Shown here: piece by piece, positions 1 through 13,400 of the stretch
How positions within the stretch are numbered: the stretch's first letter is position 1
Layout: each line of letters opens with the position of its first letter
NCBI GenBank assembly: GCA_947476255.1
Contig: CANJPY010000050.1
Coordinates: 1-37,291 of the forward strand
Reading direction: 5' to 3'
Length of the DNA: 37,291 nt
Source of the DNA: Chthoniobacteraceae bacterium
Lineage (GTDB): Bacteria > Verrucomicrobiota > Verrucomicrobiia > Chthoniobacterales > Chthoniobacteraceae
Notes under the pieces: generated by a model
Told to the model about the DNA's origin: nothing
Databases searched by the model: none
The model's input: the letters and a program-made list of their open reading frames with translations, nothing else
Position numbers and translations under genes: made by a program

Positions 1-1403
1 CGCAAGACCACATTACCGGCCCCCGTAAGCGTCACCGTACCACCAACCACCGTCGCGGGGCCGCTTGCCACGGAGAAGCTCACAGGCAGCCCAGAGCTTG
101 CTGCGGCAGTGACACTGAAGGGCGATGCCGGGAACGTTTTTGAAGACAGCGTCCCGAACACGATGGTCTGCGACGCCATATTAACCGCGAAGGAACGCTC
201 CACAGAGTCCGCCGGCAAAAAGTCGCCATTTCCTGTCTGCGTTGCACGCAAGACCACATTACCGGCCCCCGTAAGCGTCACCGTACCACCAACCACCGTC
301 GCGGGGCCGCTTGCCACGGAGAAGCTCACAGGCAGCCCAGAGCTTGCTGCAGCCGTGACATTGAAGGGCGACGACGAAAATGTCTTCGTGTAGAGGGTGC
401 CAAAGGTGAGCGTTTGAGCGGCCTTGGCAACGACAAAAGACCGCTCTACGGCTTCAGTTGGCAAATAATTGACGCTGCCGGATTGCGTGGCTCTCAACGT
501 CACGGTGCCCGCCCCTGTCAACGTGAGTGTCGCCCCGTTCAACAAAGCCGGTCCGGAAACCACAGAATAGGTGACAGGAAGCTTGGAGCTCGAGGCCGCG
601 GTCAGATTGAGAGGCTCACCCAAGTAGGTCTGGGAGCGTAATTCCTCAAAGGCCAAAGTCTGAGAGGCCTTCCCGACAAGCACGGTACCATCCACAGGAA
701 CCGCCGCAGCGTAATTGTCGTTCCCGTCTTGAGACACACGGAACGCCACCGTGCCTGCACCCGTGAGAGTCACCGTTCCTCCGTCCAATAGCGCGGGGCC
801 ACTGAGCAGGCTAAAACTCACCGGCAGGGAGGAGGAAGCTTCTGCGGACAAATTAAACGGCCCATCAACAAGGAACGTTTTGGCTTCAATCGATCCCACC
901 GTAATTGTCTGCGCCGCTTTTGAGACGAAGAGCACTTGGTCGACAGCTGTGGAAGCACTGTAATTCGTGCTGCCGAATTGGGTCGCGCGGATCGTAATGG
1001 TACCGGCTCCCAAAATGCTCAGCGTCCCGCCATTCAGAGTCCCAGGGCCGCTCAGAATTGAGAAAGAAACGGGCAATTCCGATGTTGCAGACGCGCTCAA
1101 GGAGAGCGGTCCATTTAAAAAGGTTTGAGCTGCCAAAGTGCCGAAATTAATCACCTGCGGCGCTGGATTGACGATAAAGCTACCCACCACAGGATCCGCT
1201 GGGAGATAAAGGGCAGAGCCGGACTGTTCCGCAAGAACTGTGACGGTGCCCGCGCCCAAGAGGGTCACGGTTCCCTCGGAAATAGTGGCCGGACCACTGG
1301 AGATGGAAAGAACGGGCGTTAGGCCGGAGGACGCCGAGGCGCTCACGGTGAACGGAGCATCGAGGTATTTCTTTGCCGAGAGTGTCCCAATCGTGAGGGT
1401 TTG
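1..1403 (-). repeat. Tandem 82-residue (246 bp) MBG-like repeats in the giant protein
   Basis: The signature QTLTFGTL recurs on the minus strand at + positions near 1403, 1157, 911, 662, 416 and 170. The spacing is 246 bp, with one interval of 249 bp, so about six units are visible and the last runs off the edge. Each unit reads roughly ASSGLPVSFSVxSGPA, then a GGTVTLTGAGTVTLRATQ-like strand, then a NYxPA turn. This resembles bacterial surface Ig-like/MBG stalk repeats. Bases 1-120 and 247-366 match at 117 of 120 positions, while adjacent parts of the same units diverge, which suggests recent local duplication or gene conversion. Confidence 0.85.
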
Positions 1404-4400
1404 CAGAGCCTTGCCGATGCTTAACTGGAGCGTTCCTGTGGCGAGACCACCTTCATTTTCTGCCCCCACAAGCACTTGCAAATTATTGACGCCGGTTGGA
1501 GTTCCGGAAATCACCCCGGAGAGGCCGTCCAGAACCAACCCGAAGGGAAGGCCCGAAACCGTGAAACGCGTCGGAGTTCCGCTTGCAGTGATTTGATACG
1601 AGAAGGGACTGAGCGCACGGGAGGTGACGGAAAGCGTCCCTCCGAGCACAGGCAAGGCAGTGGCGATGCCGGCATCCACGCGCACATATCCCCGCAACTG
1701 GGCCTGTTCTCCATCCACTGTGAGCACAGAAACATCCTGATGAACAGCGGAATAAGGCTGCACGGACAACAGTCCCTCGGTCGTCAGTGTCACTCCACCG
1801 GCATCTGGACCCGCGGAAGTATTCGCTGCAATTTCAGTTGCGTTTAAGGCGCGATTCCACAACCGGACCTCCGCAAACGTCGCTTTGGCAGTCGCATCCA
1901 GCGTGCTCAAAGAGCGTCCAAGCAAGAACACTCCGTCTGAGATTTCTGAGAGTGCGTGGTTTGCGAGCGAGGAGGAAGCGAGGAGCGCACCGTCGCGGTA
2001 CCAGCGTAATTGAGCGTTGGCAGAGTCCCAAACCAAAGCCCAGTGGTAGAGACGTCCCACGTTCGTCTCGAGGGCCGTTGCAGAGAAGACATCGCCGCCG
2101 AAGGCCGTGCTCAAGACTGGGCGAGTCGCATCGGTTCCCTTGGTGAACGTGGCGGCAAGGATGTTGGCGAGCGAAGTTCCATTGCTAAAGCTAAAAAGAC
2201 CCGCACCGGAGGTGATGTCGTCCAGCGAGGCCCAAGCCTCCAGCGTCATGTTATTCAAACCACCGAGCAGGCCCGCGGGCAGTTGGATATAGGTCGAGGT
2301 CGCAGCACTGGACGAACCGCCAGTGAGAGAAACGCTGCCCGCGGCAAGCGTCGCGTTTTGAAGGCTGCCTGCGCTTAGAAACGGCGTTACGAGCGCACCA
2401 TGAGCCGAGCCCACAGAGTCACGCAAAACGGTGCCGCCTTTTTCATTGAAGGACCAGCGGTGAAGGAGAGCTGGGCCAAATTGTAAATCACTGGATTCCA
2501 GCGCCCACTGTGCGGCGGGACGCCCTTCTGGCAACTGCTGATTTAGATTCAGGCCCCCCACCCCGAGGGTGCCGGTGTTGAGCGTCAGTTGGGTCTCAAA
2601 ATCATAGAGCTCCAACTGTACCTTGGCATACACTGGGTTTGTGCCTGCCACCTGCGCTTGAACGTAGAGGCCGAGGGAGCGCGGCCCCCCATTGGTGGAG
2701 GCGGGGGCGCTCAGGGCAAGTGTTCCCGCGGCACTGAGCACCACGCCTTGGGGTACATTCTGCCCACCAAGGAACGACCATAGAGGACTCCCGAGACGGG
2801 TATCGCCAGATATCAACCCATTCAGGTCGACGCTCAAATCAGACACTGAGCCAATGATAACCGGCACGCTTGTGGTGAGAGCCAAGGTAGATGGGACAGA
2901 GACTTGTAGAATCGCAGGACCTGCGTCTCTGCTGCCATAATTATCGGTCACGACAGCCAGATAAACCCCCGAGTCTCCAAAGGACGCCGAGTCGATGCTG
3001 TAGGTGGACTGGTTGGCACCTTCGATAAGCACCCCGCCTTTTTTCCAAGCGTACGTCAGATTCCCATTCCCAGTGGCGCCAACGGAGAACGAAACTGGAT
3101 CTCCAAGCTGCACATTCGCTCCAAGCGGGGCTTCTGTGATCACTGGGCGCCAATCAAGTCTAGTTGAAACCACCGCTGAATTTCGCCGACTGACGCCCCC
3201 CTCAACGACACGGTCAAAGACGCTCGGATGAAACCCTAGGACAGACTCCACAAACCAAGAGAGACCATCGGCGTCTGAATCCGTTTGAAGGTTTACAGCG
3301 AGTCCCCCGGTGAAGAAGATTTCTTTCCAGTCAAGAATTCCATCGAGGTCCGCGTCCAAGGTATCCGAAACGAAGCGCGCAACAGCCGTGGTGTCACGCA
3401 GCAGAACTATCGTGGCGGCGCCTGCGGAAGCGCCAGTCGTGTCCAAAGCCCGATCTCCGTTGACTTCCCAGCCTGCAAACCGATAGCCACTAAAATTAAC
3501 TCCGTATAAGTCTTGCGTGGTTATGGTAGACCCAACTGCAGCCCATTTCACGCTGTCGTTGATAAGACCACGAGGATTACTTTTCACCGTGAGCGCCGGG
3601 AACCCTGCGAGATTGAAATCAAGAACCGCAGTGACACGGCGAGCGACCCCGCCCTCAACGACCGAGTCAAACGCCATACTGGAGAACCCGAGCAACTGTT
3701 CTGCGGCGACATTGAGGCCGTCCAAATCTGGGTCGGAGGTCGCATTGAAGGCCAAGGTGCCAAAGTTGAACCACTCGTACCAATCCACGAGACCATCCAA
3801 ATCGAGATCTACCGAGGAACTGACATATTTGGCGACGAGTGTTGCGGCTGCGGAAACCGTTACCGTTGCGGGCTGGTTTTTGAGACTGGAATCCAAGCGG
3901 GCTCCGTCCCTGTACCATCCCGTGAATTTGTATCCATAAAGGGATTCAGTGACGACGGGCAGTTGGATTTGTGAAACACCCGACGTGAACAGGGTCAACG
4001 GAGTGACTATATTCGCCGGATCGCTGGTCACGACCACCGGATAGAACTCACTCGAAAGACTCAGGCCGACCACACCGCTAGTGCGACGTGCGATGCCGCC
4101 CTCAATGACTTGATCAAACAAAGCAGGGTCGAAACCCAGAATGTTTTCCACAAGAACATTCAGTCCATCTAGATCTACATCAGAACCATTGCTTTGGGTG
4201 AGGTCGCCGAAAAAGTCGAGTTCCAAGGAATCCAGAATCTTATCGTTGTCCAGATCGAGATTTGAAGCCACATAGACGGCAGTAAGCGTGGCGTTTCCTG
4301 TCGCCGTAAAAGTCGCGGGATTGAGAGAGCGCCCAGCAACATCTGCCAGACGCACGCCGTTGAGCCTCCAATAGGCAAAGCGGTAGGAACCTGAGTTCCA

Positions 4401-7400
4401 GGCCGCGAGAGAGGAAGTGTAGGTTGAGCCCGCGGATCCGAGTGCGGTTTTTGCAATCAAGCCAGAGGGTTCAGACGTCTCAGTGATCGTGACAGAGCTG
4501 CCGTTCACGTAATTGCCGGGTTGAATAGTCAGGCGCACCTGTGCCGATCCCACACCCACATCGTTCCTTGCCCCCACTTTTACGGAGTACGTCCCGGCAG
4601 TCATTGGAATGCCGTAAATGGAACCCGACGCGATTGAAACGCTCAGTCCGAGAGGCAGTCCCGCGGCGGTGAAAGAACTGGGCGACGTGTCTCCGATAAT
4701 CTGGTAGGAGAAGGGGTCACCGACTCTGCCCGAGACGCTCAGCGTGCTGGTAATGAGAGGAACGGGCGTTCCTACGGTGATGGGAATGGTCGCTGTTCCA
4801 GTACCTGTGATGTTTGTGGCACTGACAGTCACTGAACTTGCGCCGGTGCCCTGAGGAGAGCCAGAAATGGATCCCGTTAAGACATTGAGTGAAAGCCCTT
4901 CCGGCAGGCCGCTCGCGGCATAGGAGGTCGGACTGCTCGAGGCCAGGATTTGATAATTGAAAGAGCGTCCCATTAAACCGGTGAGGGCCAGAGGCGCGTC
5001 AATCACAGGCACTGAGGGAAGGACCGTGAGATATAACGTTCCGGTGCCAGGACCAGTGCTGTTGTTGGCCCGCAGCGCAAGGGTGCTTTGGCCCACGGTT
5101 GTGGGGATACCGGTCAATTTTCCGGCGGTCGTGTCAAAGGTCAACCCATTGGGGACAGGCGAAAGCCCAAAGCTGGAGGGCGCATTGGTTCCGGTGATCT
5201 GGTACGTAAACGTGGACCCTTGAATCGCGGTGGCAGTCCCCGCACTCGTAATCGCCGGAGGCGGCACCAAAACAGAAAGTTGCAGGAGTTTGGAACTTTC
5301 ACCATCCGAGTTTCCGACCCCGATGGTGACCGGATAAACACCCAGCGCCTGCGCTGTGCCGCTAATGACACCCGAGGATGTATCAACGCGCAAGCCTTCT
5401 GGCAGGGCACTCGCGAAGTAACGCGAGGGAGTACGAATGCCAGTGATTGTGTAGGAGAAGGATTGTCCTGCGATGGCTGCCGCAGTCAACGTGCTGCTCA
5501 CTTCTGGCAAATACACCAACGTTGCGGGCGCACTCACAGCGCTGAGGGTTCCCGCGCTGACGCGCACTGAATAAGTGCCCAAAGTCACAAGCGAGGAAGA
5601 ACCCACGGACAGGATGGAACTCGTAGCGCCCTCGATGGCGGTTTGCCCCTGATACCATTGATAAGACAAAGGCGTGGAGCTTTGTGTTTCCACCGAGAAG
5701 CTGAAGCTGCCTCCCGGCAAAACAGCCATAGAAACGGGTTGTGAGAGTATGCTGACCACACTCAACTGCCCCGCAGGCACTTTGACCAATTGCTCCCCCG
5801 CTGTCACCCACGCTTCATAGTTTCCTTCGTGCGCCGCACTCAAAGACGGGATGACATAACTCGAGGACGAGCCTCCCGAAAGAATGGGCAGTCCATTCTG
5901 ATACCACCGCACCGAGGCTCCCGAAGGGACTTCAGTGAGCGCGAGCGAAACGGATCCTCCCGACAGAAACACGTTTTGGTTCGGAGAGCGCTGCACAAAC
6001 GGCGCGAGCACCAAGGAGAGAGACTCGGCGTCCCATTGGAGCCTTGAATCCCAGTTTCCAAAGCTGGAACTTGAAAGCGTCAGGGCCGATGCATCCACGG
6101 ATGCGGAGCCAGAGAAGCTCAAGAGAGGATAGACTCCGATCGAGGGTCTGGTCACTCCGGTGATGAGTTCCAAGGAAATGGTATTCGTTCCCGAGGCAAA
6201 CAGCCCGTTGGAGTTTGTGACACGCAGGAAGTCGCTGTTCATTGAACTGCCTATGCGATAGTTGAGGCTCGCTCCACCCGTGAGACGCAAGCTGCCGATA
6301 CTGAGCGTTCCCAATTGAGCCGTTGTTCCCGGAGCCACGGCCGCTCCATTGGAAAGTGAAGCTGTTCCGAAAATGGCACCGTTGCCTCTGAGCAAGGTGT
6401 TCACGCCCGACAGGGTCACGGGAGAAGCGAGAATTGAACCCGTGAGCACCAAGGTACCGCCGGCAATTGTCGTGGTCCCTGAGTAGCTATTCAAGCCCGA
6501 CAGCGTCAGCGTGGAAGAACCACTCTGCACAAGCGATCCAGCGCCGCTGAGTGCCCCGGAGAGAGAGGATGCTGAGGAACCACTGATCACCAGGGAACCA
6601 CCGCTGAGAAGGTTCACGTCTCCTGCTCCGTTGACGGAAGCGACACTTTGAACGCCGGAGATGTTGAGCGTGCCACCACTATTCAAAGTGAGAGGCATTG
6701 TGCTGGAAACGGCCCGTCCCCCTGCAAGGGTGAGCGAACCGCCAGAGACAGTGACCGGTCCCGAGAACGTGTTTATGCCGGATAAAGTCAGAGCTCCAAC
6801 ACCGCTTTTCGTGAGGGCGTAATTTCCAGAAATAGAGCCGCTGAGAATGACGGGGCTAGCCAGCGTGAAGGTCGTCGCAGAGGTCAATCGCAAAGACGAT
6901 GTCATCTCTTCCACCGTATTGGCAGACTGCGTTCCCAGAGCCACACTGCCGCCCAAATTAGAAATGGAGAAAGAGAGCGTTCCAGACACCGAACCGGTGG
7001 TATTTCCCACGGAAATAACGGCGACGGAATCACCAGCAGCGAGCGGGACTCCCGAGATCACCCCTGTTGTTGCGTGAATGCTCAATCCGGAAGGTAATCC
7101 AGAGGCGCTGAACTGTGAGGGACTGTTGGTTGCTGAAACTTGGTAGGCGTAGTTGATTCCCAAATAACCCGCAGAGGCCGCTGAAGAGTTGATGACCGGA
7201 ACCGGAATCAAAACAGCCAGATCCAGATTCCCCGCAGCCACAGCTCCCTCGGCATCCGTGGCGGTTAACAAAATGTTGGAGACACCGATGGAAGTGGGGA
7301 TACCCGAAATCGTTCCGGTCGCGGCTGAGAAGGACAAGCCAGCGGGCAAATTGGAGGCAGACAAGGAAACAGGGCTTCCGTCTGTCTGGAGCTGGTAGGA

Positions 7401-10400
7401 GAAAGCCGTTCCAACCACCACTGAAGCGGAAAGCGGGCTTATAATCTGCAGCGGCTGGGGCGTGACCACGATTTTGTGATACTGGAGGAGGGCGTTGCCA
7501 CTCGCATCGGATCCGGTGCGCTGTACATAGACAGAAGCAGCGCTGTCGTAACGTGCAGGGCTCATTGAAAGTTTGCCATCACTGGAGAGCGACACCCAAG
7601 ATGTGGTGAGGTCTACAGTGCCACCATTCAAGGAAGAGTGGAGCGGGAGAATCTGCGGATTCACCAGGGACCACGTCGAGGGAATCCCTTTGGCGATGGT
7701 ATTGCCGGAATAGTTTGCGACGAAGAGATTTCCAGAAGAGTCGAGGGCGATTCCCATAGTCAGGGAGAAACGTGCACTGACTCCCACCCCCTCTACACCT
7801 CCGGGATTACCAGCGCTGCCCCCGATCGTACTCACCACACCGGCAGTCGATATTTTGCGGATCGTATGATTGTCGCCGTCCGCCACGTAAACGTTCCCCG
7901 AGGGATCAACGGCCAGACCTCGAGGGTGCAGGAACTTCGACGTGCCCACATTTCCATCGGAAGAGCCCGACTGGTCTGCGACACCCGCAATGGTTGACAC
8001 GACACCTTGCGTGGAAATTTTACGGATGGTGTTCGCCGAATAATCCGAGACGAACAGGTTCCCAGTGGCGTCCGCAGCGATGAACACAGGAGTCCTAAAC
8101 CGAGCGGAAGCAGAGGCTCCATCATTGGTGCCAGAGGATCCCGGGACGCCCGCGACTGTGGAAACGACGCCCGCCGGGGTGATTTTACGGATCACATAAT
8201 TTCCAGCATCGACCACGTAAATATTATCAGCGGCATCGCTGGTTAAGCCGTAGATCGTGCTGAAGCGCGCAGCCGCACCCGTGCCATCGCTATAACCGCT
8301 GGCTCCGTAGGCGCCCGCAAAGGTGGACACAACGTTGTTGGGGGTGACCTTCCGGATCATCACGGAATCCACAAAAAAGACATTCCCGGAACTATCCACC
8401 GTAATGCCTTCGGGACTGCCCACGCGCGAGTTCCCTAGAGAACCATCCGCGTATCCTGGTGAACCCACGACCCCGGCAATGGTCGTGACCGAGCCTCCAG
8501 AGGTGATTTTCCGAATGGCATTGTTACTACGGTCCGTGACATAGAGATTGCCGGCAGCGTCAACGGCGAGCCCTGCCGGGGAATTAAACCGCGCCGCCGA
8601 GCCAGTGCCATTCGTGCCCCCTGAATAAGGATAGGTTCCTGCGAACGTGGACCAATTGAACTGGCCGTTCATGACCGGCAAACCCGACAACTGCCCTAGG
8701 TTGACGACGGTGGGCGCGGGAAGGCCTGTCACGGGATGTGCCTCTCCCGAGCCTGTGAGACTGACAACATTGATTGTCACCCCCCCCTGCAGCGTGTTCC
8801 CCAAAACGTCCGTTGCACTGACCACAACCCGTTGCTGCAGCGCTTTCCCTTGTGCGACGGACAGGACGCCCTGATCCGAAAGAGTCACGTCTGAACCTGC
8901 CGAAGTGCCGGAGGCCAGACTCCATGTAATCCCAGTGCCGGTGCCGGAAGGCAGGGTCACATTGGAGACGAACAAATTATCAATGCTGTGTTTGTTGTTG
9001 CTCCCACCGCAGCGGGCCGCAAATGCAAATTTCCAATCCGATTTATTTGCGCTCCCGTACTGGCTTCCCAAATCAAAGCTGTCCACCACACTGGTGCCGC
9101 CCACGGAAATGGAAAGTTTGTTGGCGGAGTCGACCTTGATGAGAACACGCTTGTAAGCATCACCTACCAGCGTGACTTGGGAGGTTTTGACAAGCGTGCC
9201 GTTCCATCTGACCTCCACTCTTTGTATGTCATATTCGATGAGGGAGACCACCAACCCATTCTGGGTCATCCCGTTTTCATTCCCATCGGGTGAATTGATC
9301 ATCCCATAATTAAAGCTGGTGCCATCGGCGCCATCACCATCTGCGACGCGATAATCAAACTGCGCCGAAAAAACCGTGGGGTTGGCCGCGAGCCGGTTGA
9401 AGATCAGATAGCCGGTTTGATTACTTGCTGCCGGAGTGAGAATGCATTGCCCGTTGGCCACACTGGCGCTGCCGTAAAGCGTCGCATTCGCCGGCGGTGC
9501 AGAAAAGTCCGTAGAGATATAAGTCACTGCAGCGACGCCCCCGGATTGGGTCGGCGCGAACGCGCTCGGCGAAACCAAGTTTGGGAGAATGATGGATCCG
9601 CCCCCAAGAATACCCGTGTCAGCCACAAGCGAAGTTCCGAACGCAAGCACCTCCACCGCAATTTTGGCGGCAAGCCTCTGCCCCGTCGCGTCTGTCACCA
9701 CCACCCACACGTCTTTAGTGCCCGCAGTCTCGGTGGCAGGCGCCGCTGCGCTCAACACTCCGGCGGAGCTCACGGTTATCCACGAGGGCAACGACTGCCC
9801 GGCGAGCAGACTCCACGTTTTTGTTCCACTCAAGGAATTCGTGGAGGGAAGAAGCAGATTGAGGTCCTGCGTCGCACTGGCTCCGAGGATGTTCCACAAA
9901 CTGCCTGAAAACGCCTGCGTGGGAAAGGTCACGGCCAGAACCGCAGGGGCAGAGGTGACGGAACCATAGACATTCGACGCCACGACAGTAAACGAACCTG
10001 CATCCAACAATCTCACGGGAGACAAAGTGAGGGCTGCACTGGTTCCCCCAGAAACTGCAACTCCATCCTTGTACCACTGGTAGGACACGGTTCCCGCTCC
10101 TACGCTGGAAGCACTGAAGGAAAAGGTGTCTCCAAGACCCGCGGAGGAGCTTGCCGGACTCTGCACCAATCTGGGCGCCCATTGGGTCACCAGTGAGACT
10201 GCGGACGAGATGCGACGACTGACGCCGCCTTCAACGACGACGTCATAGACGACGGGGCTATATCCCAGAAGGTTTTCTACCGCCATTGTAACCCCATCCG
10301 AATCCAAGTCTGAGCTCCCATTGAAACTCAAATCACCCGTATAAATGTATTCGTAAACGTCGACCAACCTGTCCAAGTCCACATCTGCGGTGGAGGAGAG

Positions 10401-13400
10401 ATACTTTGCAATCGCGACACGATCCAGATTTGCGAGCTCGATGTTCGCCTTCCCAGCAGACGCGCCCGTGGAATCCACAACACGCTTCCCGTCCACCCAC
10501 CAGCCCACAAAAGTATACCCACTCGAGGTGTTGTTCCAAAGATCCTGCGTCGTGACAACCGATCCGGGCGCAGCCCATTTGACGGAGTCTTCGATCAAGC
10601 CCCGCGGTGAACTCTGAATGGTCAGGGACGGATAACCAGCGAGACTCATGCTCACGACTTTGGAAACACGACGAGCCACCCCTCCCTCAACGACATTATC
10701 GAAAAGCGAGGGACTAAAACCAAACAAAGCCTCCGTCGCAACCCCCAGCCCATCCGCATCCGGGTCGGATTGCGCAGTTTTGGACAGATCAGAAAAGTTA
10801 AAGAGTTCATACCAGTCGGCGAGGGTGTCTGCGTCAGAGTCCAGAGTTTGCAGGGTGTAGATTGCGGTGACCGTGGAGGCGCTGGGGAGGGCTATCGAGG
10901 CGGGTTGCTTGGCCAAGGCGGAATCCTGGCGAACCCCTCCCACATACCAGCCTGTGAAGCGATAGGAACCAATGGTTTCGGAAACAACAGGCAGCGTGAA
11001 AATGACATTTGGAGCCACAGAGACGGCGGTGGGTGTGACCAAACCTGCTGGGGAACTGTTGACCGTGACATTAAAATACGTGGGATCAAAAACCAATGCC
11101 GTCACGGGAGTGGTACGTCTGGCGATCCCGCCTTCGATGACGGTGTCGAAGAGGCCGGGATCGTAGCCAAGGAGAAACTCCAGTTGGTTTGAAAAAGAGT
11201 CTCCATCCGAGTCTGTGAGTGCTCCCTGCGCGAGGTTGCCGAAAAACTCTGTTTCAAAAGCGTCGCGCAAGCCATCCCCGTCCGTGTCGGCGGTAGTGAG
11301 GACATACTCTGCGGTGAGGGAGGCATTTCCCGTGACTGTCAATGTCGCAGGGTTTTGCGCGCGACCGGCCACGTCGACGAGGCGCGTTCCGTTCAGTTTC
11401 CAGCCGGTGAAAGAATAGTTGCCAGAGGTCGTGGAAGCGGTACTCGAGGTGTAAACACTCCCCACGGTGGTGCCCGCAGTCTTGCTTAAAATGCCACTGG
11501 GGGTTGAAGTTTCCGTGACCGTCGCGGAGAGTCCTGCGGAAGCCGAGGAAACGGCGACTGTAATCACAAGGTTGGCCGTGCCAGTGCCTGCCGCGTTCTT
11601 GGCCCTGAGGGTGACGGGATAGACTCCGGCGGTTTTGGGGAAGCCTGAGATCAGCCCAGTGGCCGAGAAAAGACCGAGGCCCGCTGGTAACCCTGTGGCG
11701 CTATAAGACGAGGGACTTTCGTCGGCCACAATCTGGTAGGAAAAAGCCGCTCCCACTTGGCCGGACGCTTGCGTGCCGCTGCTAATGACCGGAGGCGGCG
11801 AGCCTAGGCTCACCGAAACCTGGGCGCTCCCTGTGCCCCCGGAGTTGGTGGCCTGGACCGTAAACGTTTTAGTTCCCTCTGTGGCAAAACTTCCGCTCAC
11901 GACACCGGTGGAGGTGTTGACAGAAAGTCCCTGAGGGAGATTCACCGCAGAGAAGGAAGTCGGGTTTGAGGACCCCGTGATTTGGTAACTGAATGACCGT
12001 CTCGCAGCCGCCGCGGTAGAAAGCGTACTTGTGATCACCGGGGTCGGCGGAAGGATCGTGAGCGTGACGGCGGCGCTTCCGGATCCCCCGCGGTTTGTCG
12101 CCGAGACGACTAAGAGGGCATACCCTTCTTGGGCTGGCGCGCCAGAGATGACACCAGTGGTTGGGCTGTAAGTGAGGCCCTGGGGAAGCCCCGCTGCGGA
12201 GAACGAAGTTGGCGAACTTGAGCCGGCGATCTGGTAGCTAAAATTGACCCCGGCCTGGGCCGTCGCCTGGGTTCCACTGGTGATCACGGGAGCCGCCGGC
12301 AAAATATCCATGACCAAGGGAGCATCAACCGCAGCTCCCGTGACGCTGGCGCGAAGAGTGACCGTGAAAGTCCCGGAAACCAAAGGAGAGCCTGTGAGCG
12401 AACCGCTGCTCGTACTCACAGCCAAGCCTGAGGGTAAATTCAGGGCGCCATAAGAGTCAGGGAGACCATCCGTCGTCATCTGGTAGCGGAAGGGCTGCCC
12501 TACTTGAGCGCTCGCTGTGGATGCACTGTTGATGGCCAGTAAACGCGGAGTGGCAACCACCTTGAGGATCCGTAATTGGACTTGGTTCTGGGCGTTTAAC
12601 CCGGCTTCCTGCAGATAAAACGCCTCCGGTGAATCCGTGTATGTAGGCTTCAGGCTGAGCGTTCCAGCCTGTGTGAGAGTGACCCAGGACGGTAATGCCT
12701 GCCCGCTCACCGGACTCCATTCACGCCCCAGAGCGAAGGGCGTCTGAGAGATCCCAGACTGCGTATCTAATTGCACAGACAATGGGACGGCCAACCCCTT
12801 CACCACAGACACCTCAAGGGTTCCGGACACCACCACCGTATTGAGCGAAAACGCTCCATAATTCACACTCCCGCCCGAGACCGTCTGAGTGAGATAGCGA
12901 TCGGTACTGGCGGACGTGCCTAGTGGCGGAGCCGCGGTGAGGATACCGGCAGACGAGAGCGAGAGCCAGGTGGGGACAATCTGCCCCGGTAAAAAGGACC
13001 AAGCCTGACTCTGAGAGGAACCTTGGGAGAGAAGAGTCGCCAAGTTGTAGGTCGGATTGGACTGCCCCGCGGCTGCTACGAAAGGTCCGCCCGAAAACGC
13101 CGGGGAAACAAGATCCAGCCGAAGTCCCCCCACCCTGCGTGTTCCCGAGCCACTATTCACCTCAAGATACACCATCCGACCCATGGCGGCTGTGGCCGTT
13201 GAGGTAATGGACAGTGTTCCCGACGAGGAGAGCGTCAAGCCGTCCAGCGCGGTCGCTAACTGCCCAGTCGCAGGCGACCAAATCTGGGTCGCGGCGAAAT
13301 CGGCGAGCGACTGGCTCAAATCGATGGCAAAAGAATGGGTCTCAGACAGGAGCGAAAGATCCGCGAGAATGGTATTCATGAACTTGACGGGTTCGCAGAC

